Source: Psococerastis gibbosa (Eukaryota; Arthropoda; Insecta; Psocodea; Psocidae). From it: a stretch of DNA of 64,000 nt. Position 1 is the first letter of the stretch. The number at the start of each line of letters is the position of its first letter. The stretch covers positions 4,774,001 through 4,838,000 of the forward strand of contig OZ020489.1 of the NCBI GenBank assembly GCA_963971405.1, in the 5' to 3' direction. The notes beneath the pieces are model-generated. The model was not told the origin of the DNA and ran no database searches. It saw only the letters and a program-made list of their open reading frames with translations. The position numbers and the translations under genes were made by a program. Below are positions 1 to 11,400 of this stretch, piece after piece.

Positions 1-1640
1 TGTAACACAATTGTATACTTTGCAACTTTCTTTAGACTAATTATTATAAGGTGAACATAACCTCACCCGTAGCCCTTGAGCCGGGGGTATTGTAAAGTAC
101 CGTTAAAAGTATTGGACGCTAGTGTCCCATCCCTAGATACGAACAATGTGAATGAATGACTTTATTGCAATACAAATGGCGAACAATAAGAATATAAAGT
201 CTATTATAATTATAAAGTGAATTGAAATATGCATTTTCAAAGATTAAAATAAGCGGGGAAGGTGATTGCGCCAAACATGATTTAATCGGCCTTATTAACA
301 TAAAAGTTGCGAAGAAAATTCCCGCAAGTCGAACATCGCTGTCCAAGTATATATACAGTGTGTGGGGACCACGGCCCATGGCGTCAGAAGACGCAACGCA
401 ATGCACCCTGGCATATTCCGCTCCCGGCCTTCAGCACACGGATCCACACATCTTTCTTCAAAGGTCAACGAAGGAAGGGGCCCGGCCGCCGGCAACGACA
501 GAGGCCTTGTGACATTTTATAATTTTATCTTACTATCGTTCTTGCTATAAAACTTGCTTTAATTATCTATTTTAATTCATTATACTTGATCTCGATGATC
601 TTTTCTATTATTTGTACTGCTATTTGTTATTAATAGCAATGCGTGCGATGATTATAGACGACACCCAAGCTAATCCTCCTCCAGCTTCTCACCTTCTCTC
701 AACACAAATCAGGGATAGCTGCGGTTCCTGTGGTCAAGTTCCTGTTGGATCCGACAGAAAACCGGATCGCAGGGTGCTAGACTCCAGAGCCGCACCCTCC
801 CTCTTGCGGAGACTCAACTCTGGGAGCGTTAAGGACAGAGAGAAACCTGGACAAAATCTGCGACAACAATCTCTCTCTTCTAATGCAAAATTATAAAGTA
901 CAACAATTGAAAACAGCGCCAAAAAATAGCGTGTGAATTAAGTTGAAACCACGTAAGGAAAATGGCATTCGAGATGATGATTTTTGATCACACCCGCATT
1001 CAAAGGGGGGAAAATTTTTCTCGTTCATATAATGATTTTTTTGATAAAATTATACATAAAATTATTATTAGGTTGGCAATAATGGTGACTAAAATAAACA
1101 CAAATATGATTAAAATTAATTATATAAATAATTATTACTTGCCAAATCTGTATATTATTAATTATTTATAATGTAAGTATATATTTATAAAGTTTAATAT
1201 GAATTTTGTTGTTATAAGTATTTTATTTAGAATATCTTTATTCTTAAACGGGGCAACAGAAACCAATATGGCTGACTCGCCAAAATTAATCAACAAAGTC
1301 GAAGAGCTCTTATTAATTTTAAAAACAGTTAAAAACCCAGCCGGGAACTTCTCTTTCCGCTTTTACAAATGCAACAACAAAATCATAATGTGAGAGTCAC
1401 AAGAAATTACTACGGTAAGTACAGTGAAACCATTATATTGACAAACCCGGTGACCGAAGCCCGGAGCCGCTAGTTTTTGCCGCCAAACACAACTCCCTCA
1501 TACCAGATCCCTGCTGTGAGCAACGGATTTGCGCCTCTTTCCCAAATCATATAAACCCATTCCTGAGCAACCAAAAATCAAAATTCTCCCTATTAATATA
1601 ATAATTGATGACAGGCACACACATTCTGGCCTACTTAGAA
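1..1640. other. AT-rich region without a recognisable gene
   Basis: Mostly AT-rich sequence with short chance reading frames. A moderately GC-rich patch at about 330-510 and another at 690-860 have open frames of under 100 codons, but no motif, splice structure or family resemblance was seen. The missing 5' exons of the MADF-BESS gene further right could lie here or to the left of the window; none was identified. Confidence 0.6.
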
Positions 1641-1688
1641 TTATTAAACAATTAACATATGCAGCGCCCTTATATATAGTACTATAAT

Positions 1689-3680
1689 ATGGGAAAGAAT
1701 CTCTTCTCGGCCCGAACAGCAATGGTTGGAGATTTCAAAAAACTACAGGTGCTACTCCACGAAAACAACAACGAACATTCCCCAGATTCTTTCACCAGGG
1801 TGCCCCTACACAATCAGAAACCAAATATTCTCGACATGGCCCTCACCAAAAACATTCCATATGTAACAGAAATCTCCACAATCCGGGTGCTTACCTTGGA
1901 CCACTAACCGATCCTATTAATCACTGACTAGACAGCTGACACTGCAACCATCAAACGCTACAGCCACATACGTACCAGCACCGGCGTCTTCCAAGCGGCC
2001 TTGCAACCTCTCCTTCATCTTCCCATAATGTGCTCACACATGCAAGAAGTAGACCTTGCTGTGTGCCATCTTACGAGTACCATACAACAAGCGCACGACA
2101 CTGCTCAAATACGGTAACCACAAGTAGGCAGAGGTAACAGGAATGACCAACCACTCCCGCCCTACATAATAGCCCTTATTAAGGCAGAAAATCGCCTCAG
2201 AACGTCTTTCGCTAAAACAAGCAACATTACAATTAAAAAGGAGCGTACAACCAGTGACAAGGTTCGGACTTTCAAGACCGCCAAAAAGGTAGACAGCATC
2301 GCCAAGCTCCAACCAGGTGATAGGAGCCTCTGGCACAAGACCCGACGTATCACCCGTAAGACTATAGCAATCCCGCCACTAAAGAACTGTCTTGGAATAA
2401 CGTCGTATTTCCCCTCAAGCGATAAAGCTGAAGCCTTAGCAACAGCCTTCTCCAACACCATGGCACCCCACACCTCGCCCCAAGACCCAACATTCACCGC
2501 CTTCGTAGAAACAGAAGTTCAGCACACCTCGCTTTTGGACATCCTGCAGGCACCAGACTTTGAAGAAATCAGTACAACAGAAATTCGAACAGTTTTAACA
2601 AAACTCAAGAATGGTAAAGCCCCAGGCCTGGATCGCTTACCAAATGAGCTCCTGAAACTATTCCTAACGAGATCCTGCCTAAGCTTGCCAACCTGTTTAA
2701 CTCCTGCATCAAATTGGCTACTTCAGTTCCCCCGGGCATGGAAATCAGCAAAGGTACTGATGTTCCCCAAAAAGGGTAAGGACCTCACCCTTCCAGGAAG
2801 TTACCGACCAATAACTCTCCTTTCAACTCTCAGCAAACTCCTTGAAAGGCTCATAATGATACGCTTAGATGACGAAATTACAATTCGCAACTCCATTCGA
2901 CCTGAGTAATTTGGCTTCAGGAGAGCCCATAGCACCCAACACCAAATTCTCAGATTGACAGAACATGTAATCAAGCGATGGGGCCATAAAGGAAGTACAC
3001 TACAAGTACTACTAGACATTGAGAAAGCATTCGACTCTGTCTGGGTCCCTGGCCTGCTTTACAAACTAAGAGTATAGGTATTTCACCAACATATATCTCA
3101 ATCCTAGCTTCCTACCTACCGGAGCGCCAAATCTTAGTAGACCTCAATGGTACGCAATCTTCTTTTTACCCCATAACAGCTGGTGTCCCCCAAGGTAGCA
3201 TTCTGGGCCCAATTTTATTCAACATTTACATTAATGACATCCCTATCTCGCTCCCTGTCCAAGCCGGTATATATGCTGATGACACCATTCTTTTCACATC
3301 TGCCAAAACCCGGCAACTTCTGGTCCATCGCCTCAACTCAGCACTGGAAGATATAGGCAAATGGTGTACTCTCTGGCGCGTGAAAATCAATACACTCAAA
3401 TCGGAAGCCATTATATTTGCCTATGCATATAAACCCACGGCTGGCATTTCCCCGCCAGTATTTAGAAACCAGATCATCCCATGGTCCAGCTCAGTGAAAT
3501 ATCTCGGAGTACAACTAGATACCCGCCTTACATTCGCGAAACACATTACTCAGACAAAAGACAAAGATTCGCATGTTCTTCATAACCTACAACCACTCCT
3601 AAATCATAAGGCACACCCGTCCCGAGCGAATGGGATCACTCTATATAAAATGGTCATCCGACCTATGTTCACCTATCATT
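1689..3680 (+). pseudogene. Jockey-type LINE ORF2 remnant (family C)
   Basis: Degenerate ORF2 of a Jockey-like non-LTR retrotransposon. About 1,800-1,920 encodes the end of an AP-like (EEP) endonuclease, with NILDMALTKNIPY. The reverse transcriptase region runs from about 2,160: an open stretch at 2,460-2,909 carries KAPGLDRLPNE and SYRPITLLSTLSKLLERL, followed by FGFRRAHSTQHQILRL, a VLLDIEKAFDSVW motif near 3,010-3,050, YADDTILF near 3,270 and VKYLGVQLD near 3,500. Several stops and frame changes (for example TAA near 2,907) interrupt it. No 3' UTR follows: at about 3,680 the sequence switches to the 5' UTR of LINE family A, so the next element seems to have landed in or replaced its end. 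It is more like family B (29.6-35.8 kb) than family A. Confidence 0.85.
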
Positions 3681-4085
3681 CGGACCCGAGCTCTCGTGTG
3701 TGCAGGACATCTGTTCTGACCGCCCGAGCCTCTCTCTTTGTGTTCTTGGTGTCCCAGCGGGTGTTCCCAGCTGAATTACCCGTTGAGCCGCCACGTGCTC
3801 GCCATAAATCTTTGCATCTGCCGTGTTCTGTGTTTTCACATTCCTTTAAAATCAGTGTTTTTAAACGCTACCCCCCCCCCCCCTTCCCAGCTTGTCGACA
3901 GTCCTGCGGCTGGACCCGGTCACAACCCAGGACCACCCATCACGTGCTCAGGGACTGGACTTCTCCCGACTGCTGTTTCCGGAACTGCTGAGGGCGCCAC
4001 CCGAGCTGCTGTTCTAGCAGCTGCTCTGCTGCGCCCCCTCTGCTGCCCTGGACCCCGACTGCAAGTAGTTGGTAAGCATTCTACA

Positions 4086-5250
4086 ATGTCTTCGGACCTC
4101 GATTCCCCCCTCAGTCCAGACCCATCCCAGGAGGAAATGGATACCTATTCAGCTCCTCCGGCTAGCGCCATTTCCGACCCATCTATCTCCGATGCCGACG
4201 GCTTCACCACAATCGGCAAAAAGCGCCCACGTACTTCCTCCCCGCCCTTTAAGTCGGGGCCCACCTCTGCTCCCACCAAACCTGCATTAAGTCCTCGTAA
4301 CTCTCGTTTTCCTCCATTGGTTTTCCCTGTCCCCAAGCACTGGAACTCCCTCGCTCCTAAGATTCAATCCATTTTCGCCCGGACCGATAGCTACATTCGC
4401 CATCGTGCGAATAACTACGAAATTCAAACTAAAGACTCTGAAGTCTATAAAAAAGCCCGCGCCCTTCTCAACGCTTTTAACATTCCTTTTCATACATTCA
4501 CCCCCGACTCTGACCGAGAAGTCAAAATCCTCATAAGAGGTCTTCACTACTCCACTCCGTTAGATGATATTAAGTCCGCCCTCTCAGCCCAAGGCTTTCA
4601 AACCACTGCTGTGACTAACCTCACAGATAAACGAAAACAAGAAACATCCCTCTTCCTTGCCAAAGTTAAAAACACTCCGACCGTCAAAGAAGTTTACAAT
4701 GTAACCGTCCTTCTTATGCTGGATGTTACAATTGTCCCCTTCAAACCTTCCAACTCCCTACAGCAATGTTACAATTGCCAACTCTTCGGCCACAGCTTCG
4801 TCAACTGCTTTAGACCCACCGTCTGCATTAAATGCAGCGGAAACCATCGCGCCTCCCACTGCCCTGGTAGTAAACACACCCCAAAGGAGCTACTTCTTTG
4901 TCCCAACTGCCAGGGGAAGCACGCTGCTAACCACCTGCCCCATCCTTAAGGCCCGTCTATCTTCCGTTACCGCCAAGTCGCCGCAGCCTAAACCTGTGAA
5001 GACTAACTACAACATCCCTGCCCCCCCCCCTCCACCCACAAACCCCTGTTTACCTCCCTTCTCCTTCAAGTCTACAGTGCCCACCTCGCCCCAAAAAGAC
5101 GTTCCCTTTCTTATAAAGCTTCTGTCCACCCCTCAATTCCTCGCCTGGATTGGACAACTCTTCTCTGCCCTGTGTCAATGTAAGGACACACCCTCGCTCA
5201 TCTCCACCGTAATGGCCCACATCCCCACCCTCGTTGCCCTATGGCAGTAA
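4086..5250 (+). pseudogene. LINE family A copy 1 ORF1 (Gag), frameshifted
   Basis: The nucleic-acid-binding Gag-like protein of a Jockey-type LINE. It starts at the ATG matching copy 2 (MSSDLDSPLSPDPSQ against MPLIPDSPLSPDPSQ). A central RRM-like region is followed by three zinc knuckles: CYNCQLFGHSFVNC, CIKCSGNHRASHC and CPNCQGKHAANH. A small deletion inside the third knuckle near 4,930 shifts the frame and ends the first open stretch at 4,949. The C-terminal part continues in another frame to TAA at 5,248-5,250. Compared with copy 2, the proline-rich linker is largely missing. A poly-C run lies just upstream at about 3,871-3,882. Confidence 0.85.
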
Positions 5251-7335
5251 ACTTTCTCTCGTTTAACGTCCGAAGCCTTAAGCCCAGGATCTCCGAACTC
5301 AGAAATTTTCTTTCTGAGCACAAAGTAGACGTCTGCGTTCTCCAAGAGACTTGTTTGTCCCCAAACAATTCCCTTTCTCTGTCCCCATACCTGGTTTACA
5401 GAAAAGACAGGCTAACTGCCCAACAAGCCCGCGGAAGTGTGGCTGTCCTTGTCAACAAAGACATCCCACACGCTCCCATCACCATTCCAAACATCCCATC
5501 CATCGAGTGTGTTGGTGTTATTACCAACATCTGCGGTACGACCACTGCTGGTTTTTCTATCTACTCCTCGGGAACCCAGCAGATTCCGCGGAAAGACCTC
5601 GAACTGCCGTTTGGAACTCCAAGCACCGAGAATTGGGCAGCCAGAGAACAAATAGCCGCGGTACCTCCCTTATTCGCTATGGATATCTACAGAACACATC
5701 ATTGACCTCCACATACCATTAACTCCCACTTTCATCATTTCCCGCAATGATACCCTTTACACAAATACCCTTGACTTTGGCTTAACCATAGAGGTGCCCG
5801 TGCATCCCACCATCAATGTCATAGACGACCTCCCGTCAGATCATCTCCCAGTTCTTTTCTCCTTCCCACGTCAGGCCTCTCCTCCCACGCCGTCCGGTCC
5901 TCTTAGGACTAACTGGCGTCTGTACCACGACACTCTAGCCGACTCCCTTCCACCACTCCCTGGCACTCCAATGTCTGCAACCTCAATAGACCATCATCTC
6001 GAGGCCCTCTCTTCATCCATTAAATCAGCTATCTCCTCAGTTTCTGCTCCCCCGCGTCCCCACACCATTCGCTCTCTTCCGCCTGAAATTGCTGAGGCCA
6101 TACGTTCCCGAAGGCGCTCACGCAGGCTCTGGCAGGCCACGAAAGCCCCCTCACACAAACGCGACTTTCTTGCCGCAACAGAGCGCTGCAATCTTCTTCT
6201 CGAAGAGGATAGAAGCTCTCGGTGGGAAAGCTACGTTAACGATGTTACCTCCGAAGGCTTGAAACCCTGGCCCGCTTTTAAAGCTCTCCTCCGAACCAAG
6301 ACCCAGATTTCTCCTCTCAAACAAAACAACAATCTAGTCTTCGACCCTGAGAAGCGCTGTCAAGTCCTAGCGGATCACATTAAATCCCAGTTTTCCGTTC
6401 CCGCCACGCCCTCCCCTGTTGAAGAGGAGGCGCTAACAGCAGTTCGCGAAGCCCTCAGCTCCCAAACTCCCATGCCCATCCAACCTTTTACTCTCACAGA
6501 AATGGCCACAGCCCTGGGTAAAATCAAGGTCAGGAAAGCTCCTGGCCCTGATGGCATCTCGGGCAATGCCATCAAAAATGCCCCTGTAACTCTTACAACC
6601 CATTTACTCATGGTGTTTAACGCCATTCTAGCAACCCAACATTTCCCACCGGCTTGGAAAAACTCAAACATTATTACCCTTCTCAAACAGTGCAAACCGC
6701 CAACAGATCCTGCCAGCTATCGCCCCATCTCTCTGCTCCCCACTCTCTCAAAACTGTATGAGCGCCTATTCCTTCTGCGTCTAGGCCCAATGTTAGAGCC
6801 CCACCTCAGACCCGAACAATTCGGCTTCCGGAAAGGCCTATCCACCACCTACCAATTAATGCGCTTCTGTTCCCACATTAGCGACAATATGAACAAAACC
6901 ATGCATACGATTGCCGCCCTCATTGACTTTCGCGCCGCGTTTGCCACAGTCTGACAACTAGGCCTACTTTTCAAACTTTCTAACATGGCCCCCCAGTGAT
7001 CCGATTGATAAATTCCTATCTGTCAAATCGATTTTTCTGCACCACTCTCCGAACTAAAACCGGTACCTTTTCTCCCGCCCCACACCCGCGGTTGCAGCTG
7101 TTCCACAGGGCTCTGTCCTCGGCCCTCTGCTTTACCTAATTCATATCAATGACATCCGGGTACTAGACAGACTATCAGTCGGCCTGTACGCGGATGACGC
7201 AATATATTACATGGGGACTTACTTCCCCAAGGCCGTCGCGAAAATGTACCCGCAACCCCAACTTACCGCCCTTGCCGAGTGGTGTAATACCTGGAAAGTC
7301 ATGGTAAACGCTTTCCAAGTGTGAAGCCATCGTCT
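5241..7335 (+). pseudogene. LINE family A copy 1 ORF2 (endonuclease-RT), broken
   Basis: ORF2 starts with ATG at 5,241, overlapping the ORF1 stop as in copy 2. The endonuclease N-terminus (MAVNFLSFNVRSLKPRISEL, with LQETCLSP) is clear. A deletion near 5,600 removes the segment that holds the catalytic GDWN in copy 2. Reading resumes at 5,794 and contains SDHLPVLFSF, the RT motifs KVRKAPGPDGISG and SYRPISLLPTLSKLYERLF, and FGFRKGLSTTYQLM. A TGA replaces the TGG of copy 2 at about 6,952 within the AFATVW-type RT motif. More frameshifts follow before YADDAIYYMG near 7,190-7,215. It cannot give a functional protein. Confidence 0.85.
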
Positions 7336-7510
7336 TTGGGACCCCAGCTCCAGCTCCAGGGACCCCGGTGGCAGGACCACCAGATCCAGGGTGGACCCCT
7401 GAGATTCCAGCTCCACGGATTCCCGTTGCAGGGACCCCAGCCCCAGTTCCAGGGACTCCACTCTGACCCCAAGCCCAGTTACAGGGACCACCAGATACAG
7501 GGTGGACTCA
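7335..7510. repeat. GC-rich proline/glutamine-coding minisatellite
   Basis: Imperfect short repeats rich in CAGCTCCAGGGACCCC-like units. The segment GGACCACCAGATCCAGGGTGG at about 7,374 recurs (as GATACAGGGTGG) about 103 bp later. It lies exactly between the truncated LINE A and the R1-like Gag fragment and may be part of the latter's 5' region or an expanded junction. Confidence 0.6.
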
Positions 7511-7544
7511 GCAAATCAATCGCCGCGAGAGGAGGCGGGCTGCC

Positions 7545-8228
7545 ATGTGCGCGGCTGCCAGGGCGCCTGCCCCTGCGCCTTTTAGGCGGATGCGTGGTCC
7601 TGTTTTGCCGGCAATTGCTGTCACGGCTTCTCCTGGTGCATCGTACGCCGAGATGCTGCGAAGTGCACGTTGCAACCTGCGGGTTGACGCGGCCCAGGTT
7701 GCTGGAGTGCGCCGCACGAAGAAGGGGGCCATGCTGCTGGAGGTGAGGGGCGATGCTGCTGCTTTGGAGCGGGAGCATGTCCGGGTGCTCCCCTCGTGCC
7801 AGGTTCGAGCGGCACTCAGCTACAGGAGGGTCACCCTCTTTGGGGTTGACGCCTCTCTGGAGGCTGAGGACGTGAGGGTGGCTCTTTCGGAGAGGTTCCC
7901 TTCAGCTACAATTGTAAGAGTGGTGCCATCTAGAGATGGCACGCAGGTGGCGACTGTGTTCCTCTCTCCAGCGGAGGCAGCAGTTTTGCTGAGTTCTAGG
8001 CACTTCGTGGTAGCCTGGAGCAGATGCCGCGTCAAGGAATCTGCTCCACGATGGTGCGCGAAGTGCCTGCGTCCTGCTCACGGCCCGAGAAAGTGTACCG
8101 GGTCACGGGACTTCCGCAGCGTGTGCCACAGGTGTGGCCAGGAGGGCCACAGGAGGGACATTTGTCGGGCCACTCCCAAATGTCCCCGTTGCGAGGCAGA
8201 TGGCGGTGATGCTGGCCATGTTTTCCTA
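7545..8228 (+). pseudogene. R1/TRAS-like LINE Gag fragment
   Basis: An open frame encodes an arginine- and alanine-rich protein typical of ORF1 of R1-clade arthropod LINEs. It has an N-terminal stretch ASPGASYAEMLRSARCN, a domain with VAGVRRTKKGAMLLEV, and tandem zinc knuckles near the C-terminus (CAKCLRPAHGPRKC, CHRCGQEGHRRDIC, CPRCEADGGDAGH). GC content is far higher than in its neighbours. There is no ORF2 after it: coding similarity ends at about 8,228, where AT-rich sequence and a splice acceptor at 8,255 begin. The frame reading on to 8,288 runs into host sequence and is not meaningful there. R1-like clade is my best placement, judged from the knuckle spacing and style. Confidence 0.75.
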
Positions 8229-8255
8229 ACTGCGACAAAATATTTCTGTTTTCAG

Positions 8256-8409
8256 TGGATGAATCAAAGAAAAGATTTGCTTACTTGAAGCAATTCTGGG
8301 GCAAAAAAAGAAGAGACTTCGACAATCCACCTTCGGGTTCGGGGGCACAAGTGCCCCATTGGATATTAGATCAGCTGAAATGGTTGGAGCCATTTGTCAC
8401 CCGACGCCG
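8256..8409 (+). CDS. MADF-BESS-type gene, exon with second half of MADF
   Basis: The acceptor is TTCTGTTTTCAG ending at 8,255 and the donor is GTATGT at 8,410. The exon enters with one base carried over (phase-1 junction) and leaves with two bases. The frame starting DESKKRFAYLKQ is open throughout. The exon begins only about 27 bp after the last recognisable codon of the R1-like Gag insertion. Confidence 0.75.
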
Positions 8410-11400
8410 GTATGTTATGCTGATTTATTTTCTCCTTTCTTGTTCAAGAAACACTGTAAAGTCACGGGACACATTAATTTCATAGACATCGCTACGGTTG
8501 TTAAAAATTAATCTTATTCCTCAATTGTGACATATGTTTCATTCGTGTCAATTTTAACCGAACGGTCTCAAAGGCATTGTTATTTTATTCCAATATTGCA
8601 ATGCACATAACAAATTCAAAGGTCATTGAAATTAAAATTGTATCTAAAGTATATTCATATTTTATGACAAATAACCAACGCAAGCTCTCGACTGCCCCCT
8701 ACATGAGATGCTGCCCTTGTGGTCCTTCAGTTAGTAAAGAAAAATTTAAGAAATGTTTGTGATTTCATCCTGAATGAATATTAATTACTATGTTCATTTT
8801 TATTACAGAACGAAGGGGAATATGAATATGGCGTTCACGCCTCACATGGTGACTTATCCCACTGGCCTCCTCTTCGATAATGAAGATTCAGACACGTAGG
8901 TTCATTTTATATCAAGCTGTAATCTCATCACTACTTCAATGACATAGTAATTTTGACTACAGAATGTTCTGATAACTACGACCAGTAGTCCTACCATAGC
9001 GTTCATTAATCGAGAAACGATTACAGTGCTAATTTGAAATTGTTCTCTTTACATTTTACTAAGGCACTATATAGACCGGTATTCTCGGTTTTTGTTGTTT
9101 GTTTACATTTTTAATACCAGGGGATTAAATAAATAACGGTATTAGAATCGCCATGATCAGGCTGCTGCACTTAAAAACTAAAAAACTCAATGTCTGTAGC
9201 ATGAAACTAATTCTAGGCTACGTGATGGGAAAATGCAATTATCTACTAATTGAAATAAATGAAAATTTCATTTCCTGCCAAAATATTGTACTGTACAATG
9301 TCTCCAGATTATTTGACCTGGTCCCCCGCCCACCGTCTCCAACAGACTCTCAACCAATAAATTTCGCAGAAGAACCCGCAAGCCAATTTCCTCAGGCCAC
9401 AAGTTATTCAGCGCAAGCTATAGCCTCGCCGCCGTCTGAGTTCGAAGCTTCGCCAGGAAGCCCAGCCGCCTTGCCAGAAGTGGAGGGAGGCACCGAGACG
9501 CCGCACAGTGGGGTATTTGCCCGATTTAGCTGGCCAAAAGTGATTTTTGCAAAATGTAACAAAGTTGAATCAATATAGGCTAATTTTATTTAAAAAACTT
9601 CAAAGTTTTTTAATTTAAAAGATTGGCGGCAAAATATAACGCGGTTTTTTTGCTATTACGTTGCCAAAGTGGCTATTTGTTTGTTTTTGTGAGCATTTTT
9701 TACGCAACACTCAGCACAGCCAAATTTGTGTTATTTTTAATTTTGTAAGCTCTGTTTGACTTTAACCCCGTTATGGATTTGGACAAAGAAGGTTAGTAGA
9801 ACATTTTAATATTATGTTTGTTTAGTTTCATGCTATTTAATTGGGTTTAAATTGCTGATGAAAGTGACAACTTTTGCTAAATTGCAATTTTTTTGGCTTT
9901 TCAAACTAGGAATATGTCAAGAGCCCCACCCGATCCCGGGCTATCTCTTATTACTGTGTATAGTTTGACTTATTGAGATGAAGGATTAGTAGAAATCTCG
10001 TCCCCGTTCGTCCCCCTTTTCCTACAATATTCACTGAAAGTCTGGTCTGCAACCTACATTATATTAGTAGGCAGATATACTGTAATGTGTTCCTGTAAGA
10101 TAATGTAGGCTCAATACTTTAGTGATGAACCCTGAAACCAAAATGAAGGTAGTATTTACTGTAGAATACTAAATTAAGCACACATTTAATTTTATAATTG
10201 AATAATAATGCATGGAAGTTAATAGCAAAACATTTCACCTACTAGGTACTGAGTATAACTTTTATGCTTACATCACAGCACATGTAGGCTAAATGTTGCA
10301 ATTACGCTTCCTAAACAAATATTATTTCAATGTATCGCATAATTAATAGCCTATTGTTTATTTATTGGAAAAAGAACGATGAGTTGGCCATCTGTGTGAC
10401 TGAAGTTGAACTAATTAAAGTGGTGGAGACGCAGTGCGCCCCGGCGCGCTGTTGTCTGCTGTCAGCTATAGGTAAACCCTGCTAGAGGGCGTGGCAATGC
10501 CTCTATTGTACATAGGCCCAAATTTCCTTGGCGTTTACTAATTATTAATTTTTTTCTTGCAGAAATGCGATTTTGGTCGTCCAAAATCAGTCACAAAGAC
10601 ATTTATTGTAAGATAATGACCAACAGTGGGACGAATTTCGACGAAAAATGCAACAATTTTAAAGAAAGCGTGCCACGTTCTTTATTAGGGAAATTCATTA
10701 GATTGAAATCCAAGCTGAACGAGAGAAGAAAGTGTTGTAACTATATGGATAATCGTTTCGTAGAAAAACACCGCCAGTGGTTGGAACTGGTATGGCACGA
10801 GGGAGGTACAGAGGTAAAGCCGGGACGGCCAAATGCGGACTTCGCTTCTAGTTCGGGTCGGACAAAAAGAAGGAGGGTGAAAAAAATTGTGGAGGAAGTT
10901 GATTCCCAAGAACTGCTTCTTGCTGCTCGTTCTAAGATATATAGAAAGGGGAAGAGGCAAGCAGCTTCAGTAATGGATGGCTTGATGGGTTCTCCTTCAA
11001 AAGTGAAGAAAATTAAGATGGTAATAGAAGAGGACCGGCACAGCAGCTTGGTGAAAAACACACTTACTGCGAAAGAGGCACTCGGAATGATCGTGGACGC
11101 AGATCTAACTAGAAATCAGTATAATATCGTTAGAGGCACAGGCACAAATAAAAAATTGTACCCTTCGTACAGTATTGTCCAACGAGAAAAGAGGAAATGC
11201 TACCCGGCTCCAGAAGCTGTAACCATAACTGAAACAAAGGCGGAAGTGGACTTAAAAGAACTTCTAAAGCTGACGACGCACAGGCTATTGATAGCTTTAC
11301 CGGAAATGCCAGAAGAACGCGAGCTCACATTAATTTCGAAATGGGGCTGTGATGGGAGTCAGCAGGCAGAATACAAGCAGGTCTTCAAGGACGAAGTAAA

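Larger units (their letters stand above)
3690..7335 (+). mobile_element. LINE family A, copy 1 (degenerate Jockey-like element)
   Basis: This copy is collinear with the better-preserved copy at 22.9-28.0 kb, starting in a shared 5' UTR (GGTGTCCCAGCGGGTGTTCC at about 3,750 and 22,990). It contains ORF1 (Gag) and ORF2 (endonuclease plus reverse transcriptase) with frameshifts, deletions and stops. It is truncated at about 7,335, just after the reverse transcriptase motif KCEAIVFG, where a GC-rich minisatellite begins. It is the older of the two copies. Confidence 0.9.

Noticed and set aside
222-896. Several open frames of 60-96 codons in the first kilobase
   Set aside because: They overlap each other on both strands, have no domain, and lack convincing splice or start context.
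7321-7746. A 141-codon glutamine/proline-rich protein
   Set aside because: It is the minisatellite read in one frame and it runs across into the Gag fragment in the wrong frame.
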